Shown one piece after another: positions 1-8,709 of a DNA stretch of 64,000 nt; positions within the stretch are counted from its first letter, which is position 1; each line of letters opens with the position of its first letter. The DNA lies in assembly GCA_003339645.1 (NCBI GenBank), contig QNUV01000041.1, positions 248,001 through 312,000 on the forward strand. The letters run 5' to 3'. Under the pieces are notes generated by a model. It worked only from the letters and a program-made list of their open reading frames with translations. It was not told the DNA's origin and ran no database searches. The position numbers and the translations under genes were made by a program. Source of the DNA: Microbacterium arborescens (GTDB lineage: Bacteria; Actinomycetota; Actinomycetes; Actinomycetales; Microbacteriaceae).

Positions 1-1322
1 ACATCGACGATCCAGTCCGCACCTCGGACGACGTCCATGTTGTGCTCGACGACGAACACCGAGTTCCCCGATGCCGCCAGCTGCTCCAGCACATCGAGCA
101 GCGGCTCGGCGTCGGCGGGATGCAGCCCGGCCGATGGCTCGTCGAGCACGTAGACCACCCCGAACAGGCCCGAGCGCAGCTGCGTCGCCAGGCGCAGGCG
201 CTGCATCTCGCCGGGGGAGAGGGTGGTGGTCACGCTACCGAGCCCGAGGTAGCCGAGCCCCAGGTCGATGAGCACCTCGATGCGGGCGACGAGGTCGGTG
301 GTGATCGCGACGGCAACATCCGTGCGCTCGCCCGACGATGACGTCGTGAGCGCGGGCGCGGCATCCGTCAGCTCCGTGGTGGGACGCAGGATGTCGGCGA
401 GCTCGCTCATCGGCAGGGCGTTCAGCTCGGCGATGGTGCGGCCGGCGAAGGTGACCGCGAGCGCCTCGCGCCGCAGACCCGACCCGCCGCACAGCGGGCA
501 GATGCCCGTGCGGACGAACCGCAGCACCCGCTCACGCATCTTCGCGCTGTTCGAATCGGCGAGGGTGTGGAAGACGTACTTCTTCGCGCTCCAGAACGTG
601 CCCTTGTAGGGCTTGGCCACGCGGTCGCGCTGCGGCGCGATCTCGACGATGGGCTGCTCGTCGGTGAACAGGATCCACTCGCGGTCGGCGGGGTCGAGGT
701 CGCGCCACGGGCGGTCGACGTCGTAGCCGAGGGCGATGGTGATGTCGCGGAGGTTCTTCGCCTGCCACGCGCCCGGCCACGCGGCGATCGCGCCGTCGCG
801 GATGCTGAGGGAGGGATCGGGCACGAGGGTCTCCTCGGTGACCGTGTGCGCGACGCCGATGCCGTGGCACTCCGGGCACGCGCCGGCGGCGGTGTTGGGG
901 GAGAAGGCGTCGGAGTCGAGCCGGTCGGTGAACCCGTCGGGGAACGTGCCGGCGCGCGAGAACAGCATCCGCAGCGAGTTCGACAGCGTCGTCACGGTGC
1001 CGACGCTCGAGCGCGAGCTGGGCGCACCGCGACGCTGCTGCAGGGCGACGGCCGGCGGAAGCCCCGTGATCGACTCGACGTGCGGATTGTGGCCCTGCTG
1101 GATCAAGCGCCGGGCGTAAGGGGCCACGGACTCGAGATACCTGCGTTGCGCCTCAGTGAAGATCGTCCCGAACGCGAGCGACGACTTGCCTGAGCCCGAC
1201 ACCCCGGTGAACGCGACGATCGCGTCGCGCGGAACGTCGACGTCGACGTTCCGGAGGTTGTTCTCGTTCGCTCCGCGCACACGGACGAAGGCATCGGGGG
1301 TCGTGCGGCGGTCTCCGGACAT
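1..1322 (-). CDS. UvrA-like excinuclease ATPase (class II), N-terminal part, truncated by window edge
   Basis: This reads as a UvrA family DNA-damage ATPase. About 440 residues are visible and the frame runs off the left edge. The start gives MSGDRRTTPDAFVRVRGAN, followed by Walker A GVSGSGKSS near residue 37, QRRYLESVAPYARR, a CPECHG zinc-binding motif, CPLCGGSGLRREA, the signature LSPGEMQRLRLA and Walker B VLDEPSAGLHP, ending in VVEHNMDVVRGADW. This is the first ABC module of UvrA; the second lies outside the window. The UvrB-binding insertion of canonical UvrA is missing between the first ABC segment and the CPECHG motif. That is typical of the shorter class II UvrA (UvrA2/DrrC type), linked in other species to drug or damage tolerance rather than core excision repair. 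A TAGGCT hexamer 6 nt before the ATG supports this start and a leaderless mRNA. The signature has SPGE instead of SGGE. Confidence 0.88.
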   Translation of the reverse strand, partial: MSGDRRTTPDAFVRVRGANENNLRNVDVDVPRDAIVAFTGVSGSGKSSLAFGTIFTEAQRRYLESVAPYARRLIQQGHNPHVESITGLPPAVALQQRRGAPSSRSSVGTVTTLSNSLRMLFSRAGTFPDGFTDRLDSDAFSPNTAAGACPECHGIGVAHTVTEETLVPDPSLSIRDGAIAAWPGAWQAKNLRDITIALGYDVDRPWRDLDPADREWILFTDEQPIVEIAPQRDRVAKPYKGTFWSAKKYVFHTLADSNSAKMRERVLRFVRTGICPLCGGSGLRREALAVTFAGRTIAELNALPMSELADILRPTTELTDAAPALTTSSSGERTDVAVAITTDLVARIEVLIDLGLGYLGLGSVTTTLSPGEMQRLRLATQLRSGLFGVVYVLDEPSAGLHPADAEPLLDVLEQLAASGNSVFVVEHNMDVVRGADWIVD

Positions 1323-1328
1323 CGGGCA

Positions 1329-1334
1329 AGCCTA
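1329..1334 (-). promoter_or_regulatory. -10 hexamer of the UvrA-like gene
   Basis: TAGGCT lies 6 nt upstream of the ATG, the spacing expected when transcription starts at the start codon. It sits back to back with the -10 of the divergent MFS gene. Confidence 0.55.
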
Positions 1335-1352
1335 CGTGTCCGAGGTGCGCTC

Positions 1353-1358
1353 TAGGCT
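1353..1358 (+). promoter_or_regulatory. -10 hexamer of the MFS gene
   Basis: TAGGCT lies exactly 6 nt before the GTG start at 1365, and no Shine-Dalgarno sequence could fit between. This supports a leaderless mRNA. Confidence 0.55.
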
Positions 1359-1364
1359 CGTGCG

Positions 1365-2636
1365 GTGGGTATCGCAGAGTGGGTCGCGCCGCGGCGCCTC
1401 GGCCGTGACTTCCGGTGGCTGTTCGCTTCGTCGCTGACGAGCAACATCGGCGACGGCATCGCCCTCGCAGCCGCGCCGCTCCTGATCGCGTCGATGACCG
1501 ATTCGCCCATCCTGGTGGCCTCCGGTGCCGTCATGCAGTTCCTGCCGTGGCTGCTGTTCGGACTCCACGCCGGCGCGATCGCCGACCGGGTCGACCGGCG
1601 CATCCTGATCATGGTGGCCAACGGCATCCGGGCTCTCGTGCTGATCGGTCTGTGCGTCTTCCTCATCACCGGACTCGCCAGCATCTGGATGGTGCTGATC
1701 GTGGCCTTCCTCTACGGCACCGCCGAGGTGTTCGTCGACACGACCAGCAGCACCCTGCTGCCGATGATGGTGCGCAAGAGCGACCTCGGGATCGGCAACG
1801 CGCGGCTGCAGGCCGGGTTCCTCGTGGCGAACCAGCTCGGCGGCCCGCCCCTCGGTGCCTTCCTGTTCGCCATCGGGTCGTTCTGGCCGTTCGCCGTCCA
1901 GGGGCTGTGCGTCGCGCTCGCGATCGTCCTCATCTCGCGAATCACGGCGACGAAGAGAGTCGAACCAGTGGATGCAGCGCGTGAGCGGACCGCGGTGCAC
2001 GCCGACATCCTGAGCGGCATCCGCTGGTTGTGGTGCAACCCACCTGTGCGGACGCTCGTGATCATCATCCTCACTTTCAACGTGACGTGGGCCGCGCCCT
2101 GGGGTGTGCTCGTGCTGTACGCCACCGACTACCTGCAAATGGGTCCCGTCGGGTACGGCGCGCTGACCACGGCCTCGGCCATCGGGGGACTGGCGGCGAC
2201 GCTGCTGTTCGGAAGGCTGGAACGACGCTTCTCGTTCGCCGCGCTGATGAGGGTGTGCCTTACTGCGGAGGTCCTCATGCACCTCGCGTTCGCCCTGACG
2301 ACGTCCGGCGTCGTGGCGTTCGTCATCATGATCGCGTTCGGCGCCTACGCGTTCGTCTGGGCGACCATCTCGACCACGGTCCGCCAGCGCCTGGTTCCAC
2401 ACGAGCTGCAGGGACGCATCGCCTCGGTGAACATGGTCGGTGTCTTCGGCGGCCTCGTCATCGGTCAGGCGCTCGGCGGGGTGATCGCGCAGGTCTGGGG
2501 GCCGACGGGTCCTTGGTGGTTCGCGTTCGTGGGTGCTGCGCTCACCCTCTTGTTGGTGTGGCGTCCCATCACGCACATCGCGGCAGCACCGCCGGTCATC
2601 GAAGACGACGAGAACGAAGCCGTCCCGGCAGGCTGA
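1365..2636 (+). CDS. MFS transporter, probable drug/siderophore-type exporter
   Basis: The product is a 423-residue integral membrane protein with about 12 hydrophobic segments. It has the MFS loop 2-3 signature GLHAGAIADRVDRR near residue 70 and a half-repeat after residue 220. The order of segments and the GxxADRxxRR loop resemble the EntS-like/MFS_3 group of proton-driven exporters. The substrate cannot be read from sequence. The GTG start is set by the upstream -10 hexamer (leaderless). The gene is divergent from the UvrA-like gene with only 42 nt between the starts; class II UvrA and exporters both occur in self-resistance contexts, but a functional link here is only a suggestion. It converges with the serine hydrolase gene, whose stop lies 5 nt downstream. 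Confidence 0.85.
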   Translation: MGIAEWVAPRRLGRDFRWLFASSLTSNIGDGIALAAAPLLIASMTDSPILVASGAVMQFLPWLLFGLHAGAIADRVDRRILIMVANGIRALVLIGLCVFLITGLASIWMVLIVAFLYGTAEVFVDTTSSTLLPMMVRKSDLGIGNARLQAGFLVANQLGGPPLGAFLFAIGSFWPFAVQGLCVALAIVLISRITATKRVEPVDAARERTAVHADILSGIRWLWCNPPVRTLVIIILTFNVTWAAPWGVLVLYATDYLQMGPVGYGALTTASAIGGLAATLLFGRLERRFSFAALMRVCLTAEVLMHLAFALTTSGVVAFVIMIAFGAYAFVWATISTTVRQRLVPHELQGRIASVNMVGVFGGLVIGQALGGVIAQVWGPTGPWWFAFVGAALTLLLVWRPITHIAAAPPVIEDDENEAVPAG

Positions 2637-2641
2637 GCGGC

Positions 2642-3676
2642 CTACCGATCGTCGAGCGCGGCCATCGCATCGGCCAGCACGCGCGCGACGGGCCACGCGC
2701 CGTCGGCCGTGTTGCTCATCACGGTCGCCGTCGTCGAGGTCGGCGGGTGATGCACGGAACGGAACGACGCTCCCACGTCGCAGCCCTCCAGCACGACGCC
2801 GGCCCCCGTCTCGGTCAGCCAGAAACCCAGGCCGTATCTCATCTCCTCGTCTTCGACCCGGGAACGTGGCGCCGTCATGAGAGCCACGGACGCGGGGGAG
2901 ACGATGCGTCCGTCGAAGAACGCTCGCCAGAACCGGTGCACGTCGGCGGTCGTGGTCGAAGCGCCGCCGTCGCCGCCGGCGCGGACGGGCAGGTGCAGCG
3001 TGTTGACCCGCAGTCCCTCGTCGAAGACGTAGCCGCGGGCATGATCCGCGCCGAGCTCGTCGGTACGGGGGAAATCGGTGTCGGTGAGGCCGGCCGGGGC
3101 GATGACGAGGTCATGCACGACCTCGTGGAACCCGCGCCTCGTCACCCGCTCGATGATGATCGCCAGCAGGACGTACCCGCTGTTGCAGTACGAGAAGGTC
3201 TCGCCGGGAGCGGCCCGGGGCGGGATGCCGTCGAGCAGGGGAAGGAACGCTTCCGCCGTCGTCAGCGTGTGCACGGGCACTCCGAGGAAGAAGTCCGACA
3301 CATCGAGATCGTCGTCCTCATCGATGTAGTCGCCGATCCCCGACGTGTGGCCGAGGAGATGCTCGACGGTGACGGCGTGGTCGATGAGCGGAAGGTCGTC
3401 ACCGAGCAGGTCTCGGACCGCTGTGTCGAGCGCGAGATCGCCCTCTTCCACGAGCCGCATGATCGCAAGCGCGGTGAACGCCTTGCTTCCCGATGCGATC
3501 GCAAATCGTGTGGCCTCGCTCGCCGGCGTCCCGTTCGCGCGGTCAGCCAGTCCGTGCGCGCTCCGCCATACCGGAGCATCGCCCGAGTCGACGCTGATGA
3601 CCCCGGAGAACGGCGCACCTGCGATCGCGGACCTCAGCGCCCGCTCGTCGATGATGTCGCTTTCCAACGTGCTCAT
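2642..3676 (-). CDS. serine hydrolase of the beta-lactamase/class C penicillin-binding fold
   Basis: The product is a 344-residue hydrolase. The SxxK motif is SGSK (in FAIASGSKAFTALA, about residue 62), with the tyrosine motif YCNSGY after the middle and a late HHPPT in the region where the KTG-like triad usually lies. These mark the beta-lactamase/esterase EstB/D-aminopeptidase superfamily (PF00144). No signal peptide is seen, so it is probably cytoplasmic and may be an esterase or peptidase rather than an antibiotic-hydrolysing enzyme. I chose the ATG at 3676 (MSTLESDI), preceded by a run of G; an upstream in-frame start would add 15 residues that do not look like protein. No operon partner is evident. 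Confidence 0.85.
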   Translation of the reverse strand: MSTLESDIIDERALRSAIAGAPFSGVISVDSGDAPVWRSAHGLADRANGTPASEATRFAIASGSKAFTALAIMRLVEEGDLALDTAVRDLLGDDLPLIDHAVTVEHLLGHTSGIGDYIDEDDDLDVSDFFLGVPVHTLTTAEAFLPLLDGIPPRAAPGETFSYCNSGYVLLAIIIERVTRRGFHEVVHDLVIAPAGLTDTDFPRTDELGADHARGYVFDEGLRVNTLHLPVRAGGDGGASTTTADVHRFWRAFFDGRIVSPASVALMTAPRSRVEDEEMRYGLGFWLTETGAGVVLEGCDVGASFRSVHHPPTSTTATVMSNTADGAWPVARVLADAMAALDDR

Positions 3677-3743
3677 CCCCCCACTGTGCCAGCCGCACTG
3701 CGGCCGATGCGACCGGCACAAGCGGCGTCGGGTCGGGCAGTCG

Positions 3744-3929
3744 TCACGGCTCCACTCCGAACCGGTGGCTCAGCGCGGCGTAGCTCAACGCCGTGAACGT
3801 CTCCGGTTCGGTCAGGAGCATGTCGCGGAGTACCCGAGAAGGGGTCGCGTTCGCAGGCGAGCACGTACATGGCGGCGGATGATCGCGAGCTCCGTCGGAC
3901 ACCGACTCCTCCCCAGGGAGAGACCGCAC
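3744..3929 (-). pseudogene. possible remnant of a small gene, frame interrupted
   Basis: The 345-nt gap between the hydrolase and the sugar-binding protein gene holds no clear intact gene. On the minus strand the last 30 codons read like real protein (RVLRDMLLTEPETFTALSY, then AALSHRFGVEP) and end in TGA. The better upstream reading (MYVLACERDPFS) lies in another frame, so a small protein may have been broken by a one- or two-base indel. An open frame of 61 codons exists, but its first half is poor in protein-like composition. I do not recognise a family. It could also be a chance high-GC frame. Confidence 0.25.
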
Positions 3930-3948
3930 GCGGGGGCGATCCCGCCAC

Positions 3949-3954
3949 TACTGT
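3949..3954 (+). promoter_or_regulatory. candidate -10 of the galactan transport operon
   Basis: TACTGT fits the TAnnnT pattern used elsewhere in the window and lies about 27 nt upstream of the palindromic operator. A repressor bound there would block elongation rather than polymerase binding. No convincing -35 is visible. Confidence 0.3.
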
Positions 3955-3980
3955 CATGGACTCAGATGGACGGCGACAGT

Positions 3981-4002
3981 TGACTGGGACCGGTCACAGT
4001 CA
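3981..4002 (+). promoter_or_regulatory. 22-bp near-perfect palindrome, probable LacI-family operator
   Basis: TGACTGGGACCGGTCACAGT plus CA is a palindrome in which 20 of 22 positions match their own reverse complement. The centre is ACCGGT, with the central CG typical of LacI-family operators. It lies 19 nt before the start codon of the sugar-binding lipoprotein, the first gene of the operon. The LacI regulator encoded at the far end of the locus is the obvious candidate ligand. Confidence 0.65.
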
Positions 4003-4021
4003 CGGCAACGAGGGAGTTTGC

Positions 4022-5341
4022 ATGACCATCCGAAGCACAGCAGCCACTGCCCGTACCACGGTAGGAGCGGCCATCGTCCTTTCGCTCGCGGCCACCGCCG
4101 GGTGCTCCAGCGCGCCGCCCGACGAGGAAGCGACCCTGACCTGGGATGCCGAGGCGCGGGCATATGAGATCGAGCCCGACGTCGCCAGCGGAGAGGCGCC
4201 GCTGAAGGTCTGGGTGGAGTACCCCGAGTACGGCGAAGCGCTGGTGGAGGCCTTCACCGCGGTACATCCCGACATTCGCATCGAGCTCACGACGGTGTCG
4301 AAGGTCGATGCCGTCGCCAAGATGGAACTCGACGGCGAGGCCGGCACCGGCGCGGATGTGTACTTCACGAACTTCACCGATCTCCCGGGGGCGATCGACT
4401 CGGGTGTCGCCGCGCCGCTGGGTGAGTACGACAGCGAGATCACGCAGCGCGTCGGCGAGACCTTCGCCGGCGTCGTCAGCCGCGACGGCGACCTGTACGG
4501 CGTGCCGGTGTCGACCGAGTCGATCGCGCTGTTCTACAACAAGACCCTTCTGGAACAGCTCACGGGTTCGAGCGAACCGGCGCAGACCTGGGAGCAGATC
4601 CGCGAACTCGCGGCGAGCTACAACGACCCCCGGACGAATCGCTGGACCGTGCGCTGGCTCAGCGGCGAGCTCTACTACGCCTATCCGGTGCTGACCTCGC
4701 TGGGGTGGCATCTCACGGGCGACCCCGCGGCTCCCGGCCTCGACGACCCCGCACTGACCACCGCGCTGGCCTACTACGGCGGTCTTCGCGACCTCTGGCA
4801 GGTGAACGCCGCCGACGCGACCTGGGACTCGATCGAGATGGAGTTCGCCAAGGGGGAGACCCCGTACGTGATCACGGGACCCTGGTCGATCGGCGATTTC
4901 ACCGCGGCAGGAGAGTCCGAGGGGTTCGAGTTCGGCGTGACAACATTGCCCGCCGTCGAGGGAGGCGAGGAGCCCGCGACGCTCGCTGGGCTCGGCGTGG
5001 GTGTCGTGTCGGGCTATTCAGCCCACCCGGGTGCCGCGCGGGTCTTCGCCGCGTTCCTCGCCTCGGACGAGGCCGCCGCCGCCCTCTATGAGACGACGGG
5101 TGGCATCCCCGCGCTGACGAGCGAGAACACCGAGGCCATTCCCGGCCTCGCCGACGACGAGCACGCCGGTGGCATCCTCGCGCAGGCCGAGCGATCGGAC
5201 CTCGTCTCCGATGTCGGCGACAAGCTCTGGACCGTCGGGAACACCCTCGTCTCCAGCGTGTGGGACGGCGTGCTCGACGCCCCCGCTGCCCAGCGGCAGG
5301 CCGTCTCGGGGTACGCCGATCTGACCGGGCTGGGGGAGTGA
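4022..5341 (+). CDS. sugar ABC transporter substrate-binding lipoprotein (galacto-oligosaccharides inferred)
   Basis: The product is 439 residues with a lipoprotein signal: basic start, hydrophobic core and lipobox LAATAGC with the lipidated Cys at residue 28. The mature part is a family 1 extracellular solute-binding protein (MalE-like), with ADVYFTNFTDLPGAIDSG, YGVPVSTESIALFYNKTLL and YVITGPWSIGDF. It would capture oligosaccharides at the outer face of the membrane and deliver them to the two permeases that follow. The ligand is inferred from the linked GH53 galactanases as beta-1,4-galacto-oligosaccharides, by analogy with GanS of Bacillus. A GAGGGAG ribosome binding site supports the ATG. 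The stop overlaps the next gene's GTG. Confidence 0.88.
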   Translation: MTIRSTAATARTTVGAAIVLSLAATAGCSSAPPDEEATLTWDAEARAYEIEPDVASGEAPLKVWVEYPEYGEALVEAFTAVHPDIRIELTTVSKVDAVAKMELDGEAGTGADVYFTNFTDLPGAIDSGVAAPLGEYDSEITQRVGETFAGVVSRDGDLYGVPVSTESIALFYNKTLLEQLTGSSEPAQTWEQIRELAASYNDPRTNRWTVRWLSGELYYAYPVLTSLGWHLTGDPAAPGLDDPALTTALAYYGGLRDLWQVNAADATWDSIEMEFAKGETPYVITGPWSIGDFTAAGESEGFEFGVTTLPAVEGGEEPATLAGLGVGVVSGYSAHPGAARVFAAFLASDEAAAALYETTGGIPALTSENTEAIPGLADDEHAGGILAQAERSDLVSDVGDKLWTVGNTLVSSVWDGVLDAPAAQRQAVSGYADLTGLGE

Positions 5342-6714
5342 CCCCGCATCATCGCGGAGCGAGCCCGACGGCGCCCTGGTCGATCGGACTCGCCTCCGCC
5401 CTCGTGCCCGGTCTCGGGCAGGTGCTCAACCGCGAGTGGGTGAAAGGGATCGCGCTCGCCGTCGTGGCTGCGCTCGCCGTCGCTGTCGAGCTCACGACGG
5501 GGCATTACGCGGATATCGGTGAGTACACGCCTCGGACGCACGGCGGTTTCTTCGTCCGCGGTCTCTGGGGCCTTGTGACGCTGGGCACGCAGCCGCGGGC
5601 CATGACCGTGGCCGGGCTGTCCGCGGGTGACCACTCGATCATCCTGTTGATCAACGGGATCATCGCGGTGCTCGTCCTCTCGCTGCTCCTCGCCCTCGCG
5701 GTGTGGGCGGTGCGCGATGCCGCGAACACGCGACGCCGTTTCCTTGAGACCGGCGAACGCGTGGCTGTCCGGGCCTGGGTCCGCGACGCGCGGCAGCGCT
5801 CATTCCCGTATCTTGTGCTCGCGCCCACCGTCGTGCTGCTGCTGTTCGTCACCGCGCTGCCGGTCGTCTTCGGCATCCTCATCGCCTTCACGGACTACAG
5901 CAAAGACAATCTGCCGCCGATGCAGCTCGTGGAGTGGGTCGGGCTGGCGAACTTCCGGCAGCTGCTCGGCGCGGGCGCCTGGGGAGCGACGTTCTTCGGC
6001 GTGCTCGGCTGGACGATCGCATGGGCGGCGCTGGCGACGGCGACGACCTACGTGTTCGGGTTCTTGCAGGCGGTCCTCGTCTCGAGTCGGCGCGTCCGCT
6101 TCCCCCGCGTGTGGCGAAGCATCTTCTTCCTGCCGTGGGCCGTGCCGGCGATGATCTCGGCACTCGTCTTCCGCTCGATGTTCAACGGCCAGTTCGGGCC
6201 GATCAGTCAGGCCCTGGTCGACTGGGGCGTGACGTCCGAGCGGGTCATGTGGCTGACCGACCCGGCCAATCCGTGGCTCGCCCGGATCATCGCGCTGCTG
6301 GTCAACCTCTGGCTCGGCTTTCCATACTTCATGGCACTCGTCAGCGGTGCACTGACGAACATCTCGCCGAGCTACTACGAAGCCGCCCGCATCGACGGCG
6401 CCTCCGCAGCGCAGCAGGTGCGCTACATCACCCTGCCGATCGTCCTGCGGGCCACGGCGCCGCTCATCGTGCTGTCATTCGTCGCCAACTTCAACAACTT
6501 CGGGGTCATCTACTTCCTCACGCAGGGTGGTCCGGCCAACCCCGACTACCGGTACGCCGGCAGCACCGACATCCTCATCACCTGGCTCTACAAACTCACC
6601 CTCGACAACGGTCTGTACGACATCGCTTCGGTGATGTCGATCCTGATCTTCGTCATCGTCGGGAGCTTCTCCGTCTGGAGCCTGCGTCGCTCGAAGGCCT
6701 TCACCGATGCATAG
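5338..6714 (+). CDS. sugar ABC transporter permease, MalF/GanP type
   Basis: The product is a 458-residue membrane protein. An N-terminal extension of about 130 residues holds extra hydrophobic segments (SALVPGLGQVLNREWVKG, then a second pair). The binding-protein-dependent permease domain follows, with the EAA loop EAARIDGASAAQQVRYI near residue 345. The extra N-terminal segments are usual for MalF-like subunits. It pairs with the MalG-like permease downstream to form the transmembrane channel. The GTG at 5338 overlaps the stop of the binding-protein gene, so translation is probably coupled. No ATPase gene is present in the operon; a shared MalK/MsmX-like ATPase elsewhere must energise it. 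Confidence 0.88.
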   Translation: MTPHHRGASPTAPWSIGLASALVPGLGQVLNREWVKGIALAVVAALAVAVELTTGHYADIGEYTPRTHGGFFVRGLWGLVTLGTQPRAMTVAGLSAGDHSIILLINGIIAVLVLSLLLALAVWAVRDAANTRRRFLETGERVAVRAWVRDARQRSFPYLVLAPTVVLLLFVTALPVVFGILIAFTDYSKDNLPPMQLVEWVGLANFRQLLGAGAWGATFFGVLGWTIAWAALATATTYVFGFLQAVLVSSRRVRFPRVWRSIFFLPWAVPAMISALVFRSMFNGQFGPISQALVDWGVTSERVMWLTDPANPWLARIIALLVNLWLGFPYFMALVSGALTNISPSYYEAARIDGASAAQQVRYITLPIVLRATAPLIVLSFVANFNNFGVIYFLTQGGPANPDYRYAGSTDILITWLYKLTLDNGLYDIASVMSILIFVIVGSFSVWSLRRSKAFTDA

Positions 6715-7540
6715 AACCCGAAGCCGTCTCATCACCGTCCTCATCCACGTCGAGCTCGTCGTCGTCGCGGTCATCGTGCTGTACCCGCTGGCGTGGATCG
6801 TCGGATCATCGCTCGGCTCGGGACGCTCGCTCGCCCAGGCGTCGGCAATCCCCGCCGATCCGACGTTCGCCAACTACATCCGGTTGTTCGCCGAGACGCC
6901 GTTCGCGACCTGGTACGGCAACTCCCTCATCGTCGCGGTATCGAACATGGTGCTCAGCGTGCTGCTGTCGGCGATCGCCGCCTACGTCTTCGCGCGACTC
7001 CGATTCTCGGGCCGGCGCACCGGCCTGCTGGTCATGCTCGTCATCCAGATCTTCCCGACGTTCATGACCGCCATCGCGATCTACATCCTGTACCTGAATT
7101 TCGGACTGCTCGACAGCCTCGCGGGTCTGATCATCGCGAGCGTCGCCGCCGCGGTGCCCTACAACATCTGGCTTCTCAAGGGTTATCTCGACGGGATCTC
7201 GACCAGCCTCGACGAGGCGGCGGTGCTCGACGGCGCGTCGCATCTGCAGATCTTCACGCGCATCCTGCTGCCGCTGATGACCCCGATGCTGACGTTCGTC
7301 GCGGTCACCCAGTTCGCGGTCCCCTGGATGGACTTCATCCTGCCGCGCCTGTTGATAAGCAGCCCGCAGAACTACACCGTCGCGATAGGACTGTTCCAAC
7401 TGATCTCGGATCAGACCCGGAACGACTTCACGACGTTCGCGGCAGGGGCCATCCTCGTCGCGGTGCCGATCACGGTGCTTTACATGGTGCTCCAGCGCTA
7501 CCTGGTCGCGGGGCTCGCTCAGGGAGGAGAGAAGGAATGA
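6707..7540 (+). CDS. sugar ABC transporter permease, MalG/GanQ type
   Basis: The product is a 277-residue membrane protein with six predicted segments and the EAA loop EAAVLDGASHLQIFTRI near residue 175. Near the C-terminus it reads PWMDFILPRLLI, as in MalG-type subunits. The ATG overlaps the end of the preceding permease gene by 8 nt, and the stop overlaps the start of the GH53 gene, so all are in one transcript. It is the second half of the oligosaccharide channel. Confidence 0.9.
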   Translation: MHRTRSRLITVLIHVELVVVAVIVLYPLAWIVGSSLGSGRSLAQASAIPADPTFANYIRLFAETPFATWYGNSLIVAVSNMVLSVLLSAIAAYVFARLRFSGRRTGLLVMLVIQIFPTFMTAIAIYILYLNFGLLDSLAGLIIASVAAAVPYNIWLLKGYLDGISTSLDEAAVLDGASHLQIFTRILLPLMTPMLTFVAVTQFAVPWMDFILPRLLISSPQNYTVAIGLFQLISDQTRNDFTTFAAGAILVAVPITVLYMVLQRYLVAGLAQGGEKE

Positions 7541-8709
7541 TGACGACACCACTGCAGATCCGGGGTGCCGACGTATCGATGACCGCAGAGGTCGAGGCGC
7601 TCGGGGGGTGGTTCTCGGATGCCGCGGGCGCGAGGGACCTCTTCCGGATCCTCGCCGACCACGGGGTCAATCTCGCGCGGCTTCGCGTGTGGGTGGATCC
7701 GACCGACGCGGAGGGACGCCCGTATCAGGGCGGCACGAACGATCTCGCCACGACCGTGCGCCTGGCCGAGCGTGCGCGCGACGCCGGCCTCGGCCTCATG
7801 ATCGACCTCCACTACAGCGACTTCTGGGCCGATCCGAAGAAGCAGTCGCTTCCCCGCTCGTGGCAGGCACTCGACCTCGACGGCCTGTGCGAGGCCGTGG
7901 CTGCCCACACCACCGAGGTCATCTCGGCCGTGAGCGCGAATGCCGGCAGCCCGGAGTGGGTCCAGGTCGGCAACGAGACGACGAACGGGATGCTGTGGCC
8001 GCTCGGCCGGACACCGCGGTACGACCTCGTGAACCGAGCCTTCGAGGCGGTGCCCACCGACGAGGCGCGAGAGCAGTACGACCGTCTCGCCCGCTTGCTG
8101 CACGCGGGCTCGAGCGCCGTTCGTGCCGCCGACGACCGTTCGCGCATCGTGCTCCACCTCGATGCGGGAGGCGCCGCCGACCTCTACCGTCGATGGTTCG
8201 ACGAGATCACGGCGCGAGCCGTCGACTTCGACGCGATCGGGCTGTCCTACTACCCGTTGTGGCACGGATCGCTCGCCGACCTGAGCGGTAACCTGCACCA
8301 GCTCGTCCAACGCTACGAGAAGGACGTCATCGTCGTCGAGACCGCCTACGCGTACCGACCTGACAACCCGGCGGGGACGTCGATGTTCGATGCGAGCTCA
8401 CCGGCGGCGGTCTACCCGGCGTCGGTCGAGGGCCAGTCGCGGTACCTCCACGACCTGGCCCGGGTCGTCCGCGACGTGCCCGGTGGCCGTGGCCGGGGAG
8501 TCGTGTACTGGGAGCCCGCCTGGCTGCCCGTTCCGGGAACATCCTGGGCGTCGACGGCGGGCATGGCTTACGGCAACGACGTGGCCGAGCCCGGCAACGG
8601 GTGGGCCAATCAGACGCTGTTCGACGAGGGCGGATGCGCTCTCGCCTCGTTGAGCGCACTGGGGGCGACGGCGGATCCGCTCCGACCGATGAGAGAGGAA
8701 GACACATGA
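7537..8709 (+). CDS. GH53 endo-beta-1,4-galactanase, intracellular form
   Basis: The product is 390 residues and belongs to glycoside hydrolase family 53, which cuts beta-1,4-galactan side chains of pectin (arabinogalactan I). The acid/base Glu is E147 in VQVGNETTNG and the nucleophile is E268 in VIVVETAYAY. Other family blocks are LARLRVWVDP and LGLMIDLHYSDFWADP. There is no signal peptide and no binding module, unlike the next gene. It therefore probably acts in the cytoplasm on oligosaccharides brought in by the transporter. The start overlaps the preceding stop (ATGA) behind a strong AGGAG site. A shift in role from endo to oligosaccharide hydrolysis is inference. Confidence 0.9.
   Translation: MMTTPLQIRGADVSMTAEVEALGGWFSDAAGARDLFRILADHGVNLARLRVWVDPTDAEGRPYQGGTNDLATTVRLAERARDAGLGLMIDLHYSDFWADPKKQSLPRSWQALDLDGLCEAVAAHTTEVISAVSANAGSPEWVQVGNETTNGMLWPLGRTPRYDLVNRAFEAVPTDEAREQYDRLARLLHAGSSAVRAADDRSRIVLHLDAGGAADLYRRWFDEITARAVDFDAIGLSYYPLWHGSLADLSGNLHQLVQRYEKDVIVVETAYAYRPDNPAGTSMFDASSPAAVYPASVEGQSRYLHDLARVVRDVPGGRGRGVVYWEPAWLPVPGTSWASTAGMAYGNDVAEPGNGWANQTLFDEGGCALASLSALGATADPLRPMREEDT

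Noticed and set aside
1332-2696. 454-codon open frame on the minus strand
   Set aside because: It is antisense to the MFS transporter, whose hydrophobic segments are clear; the frame reads as charged low-complexity sequence.
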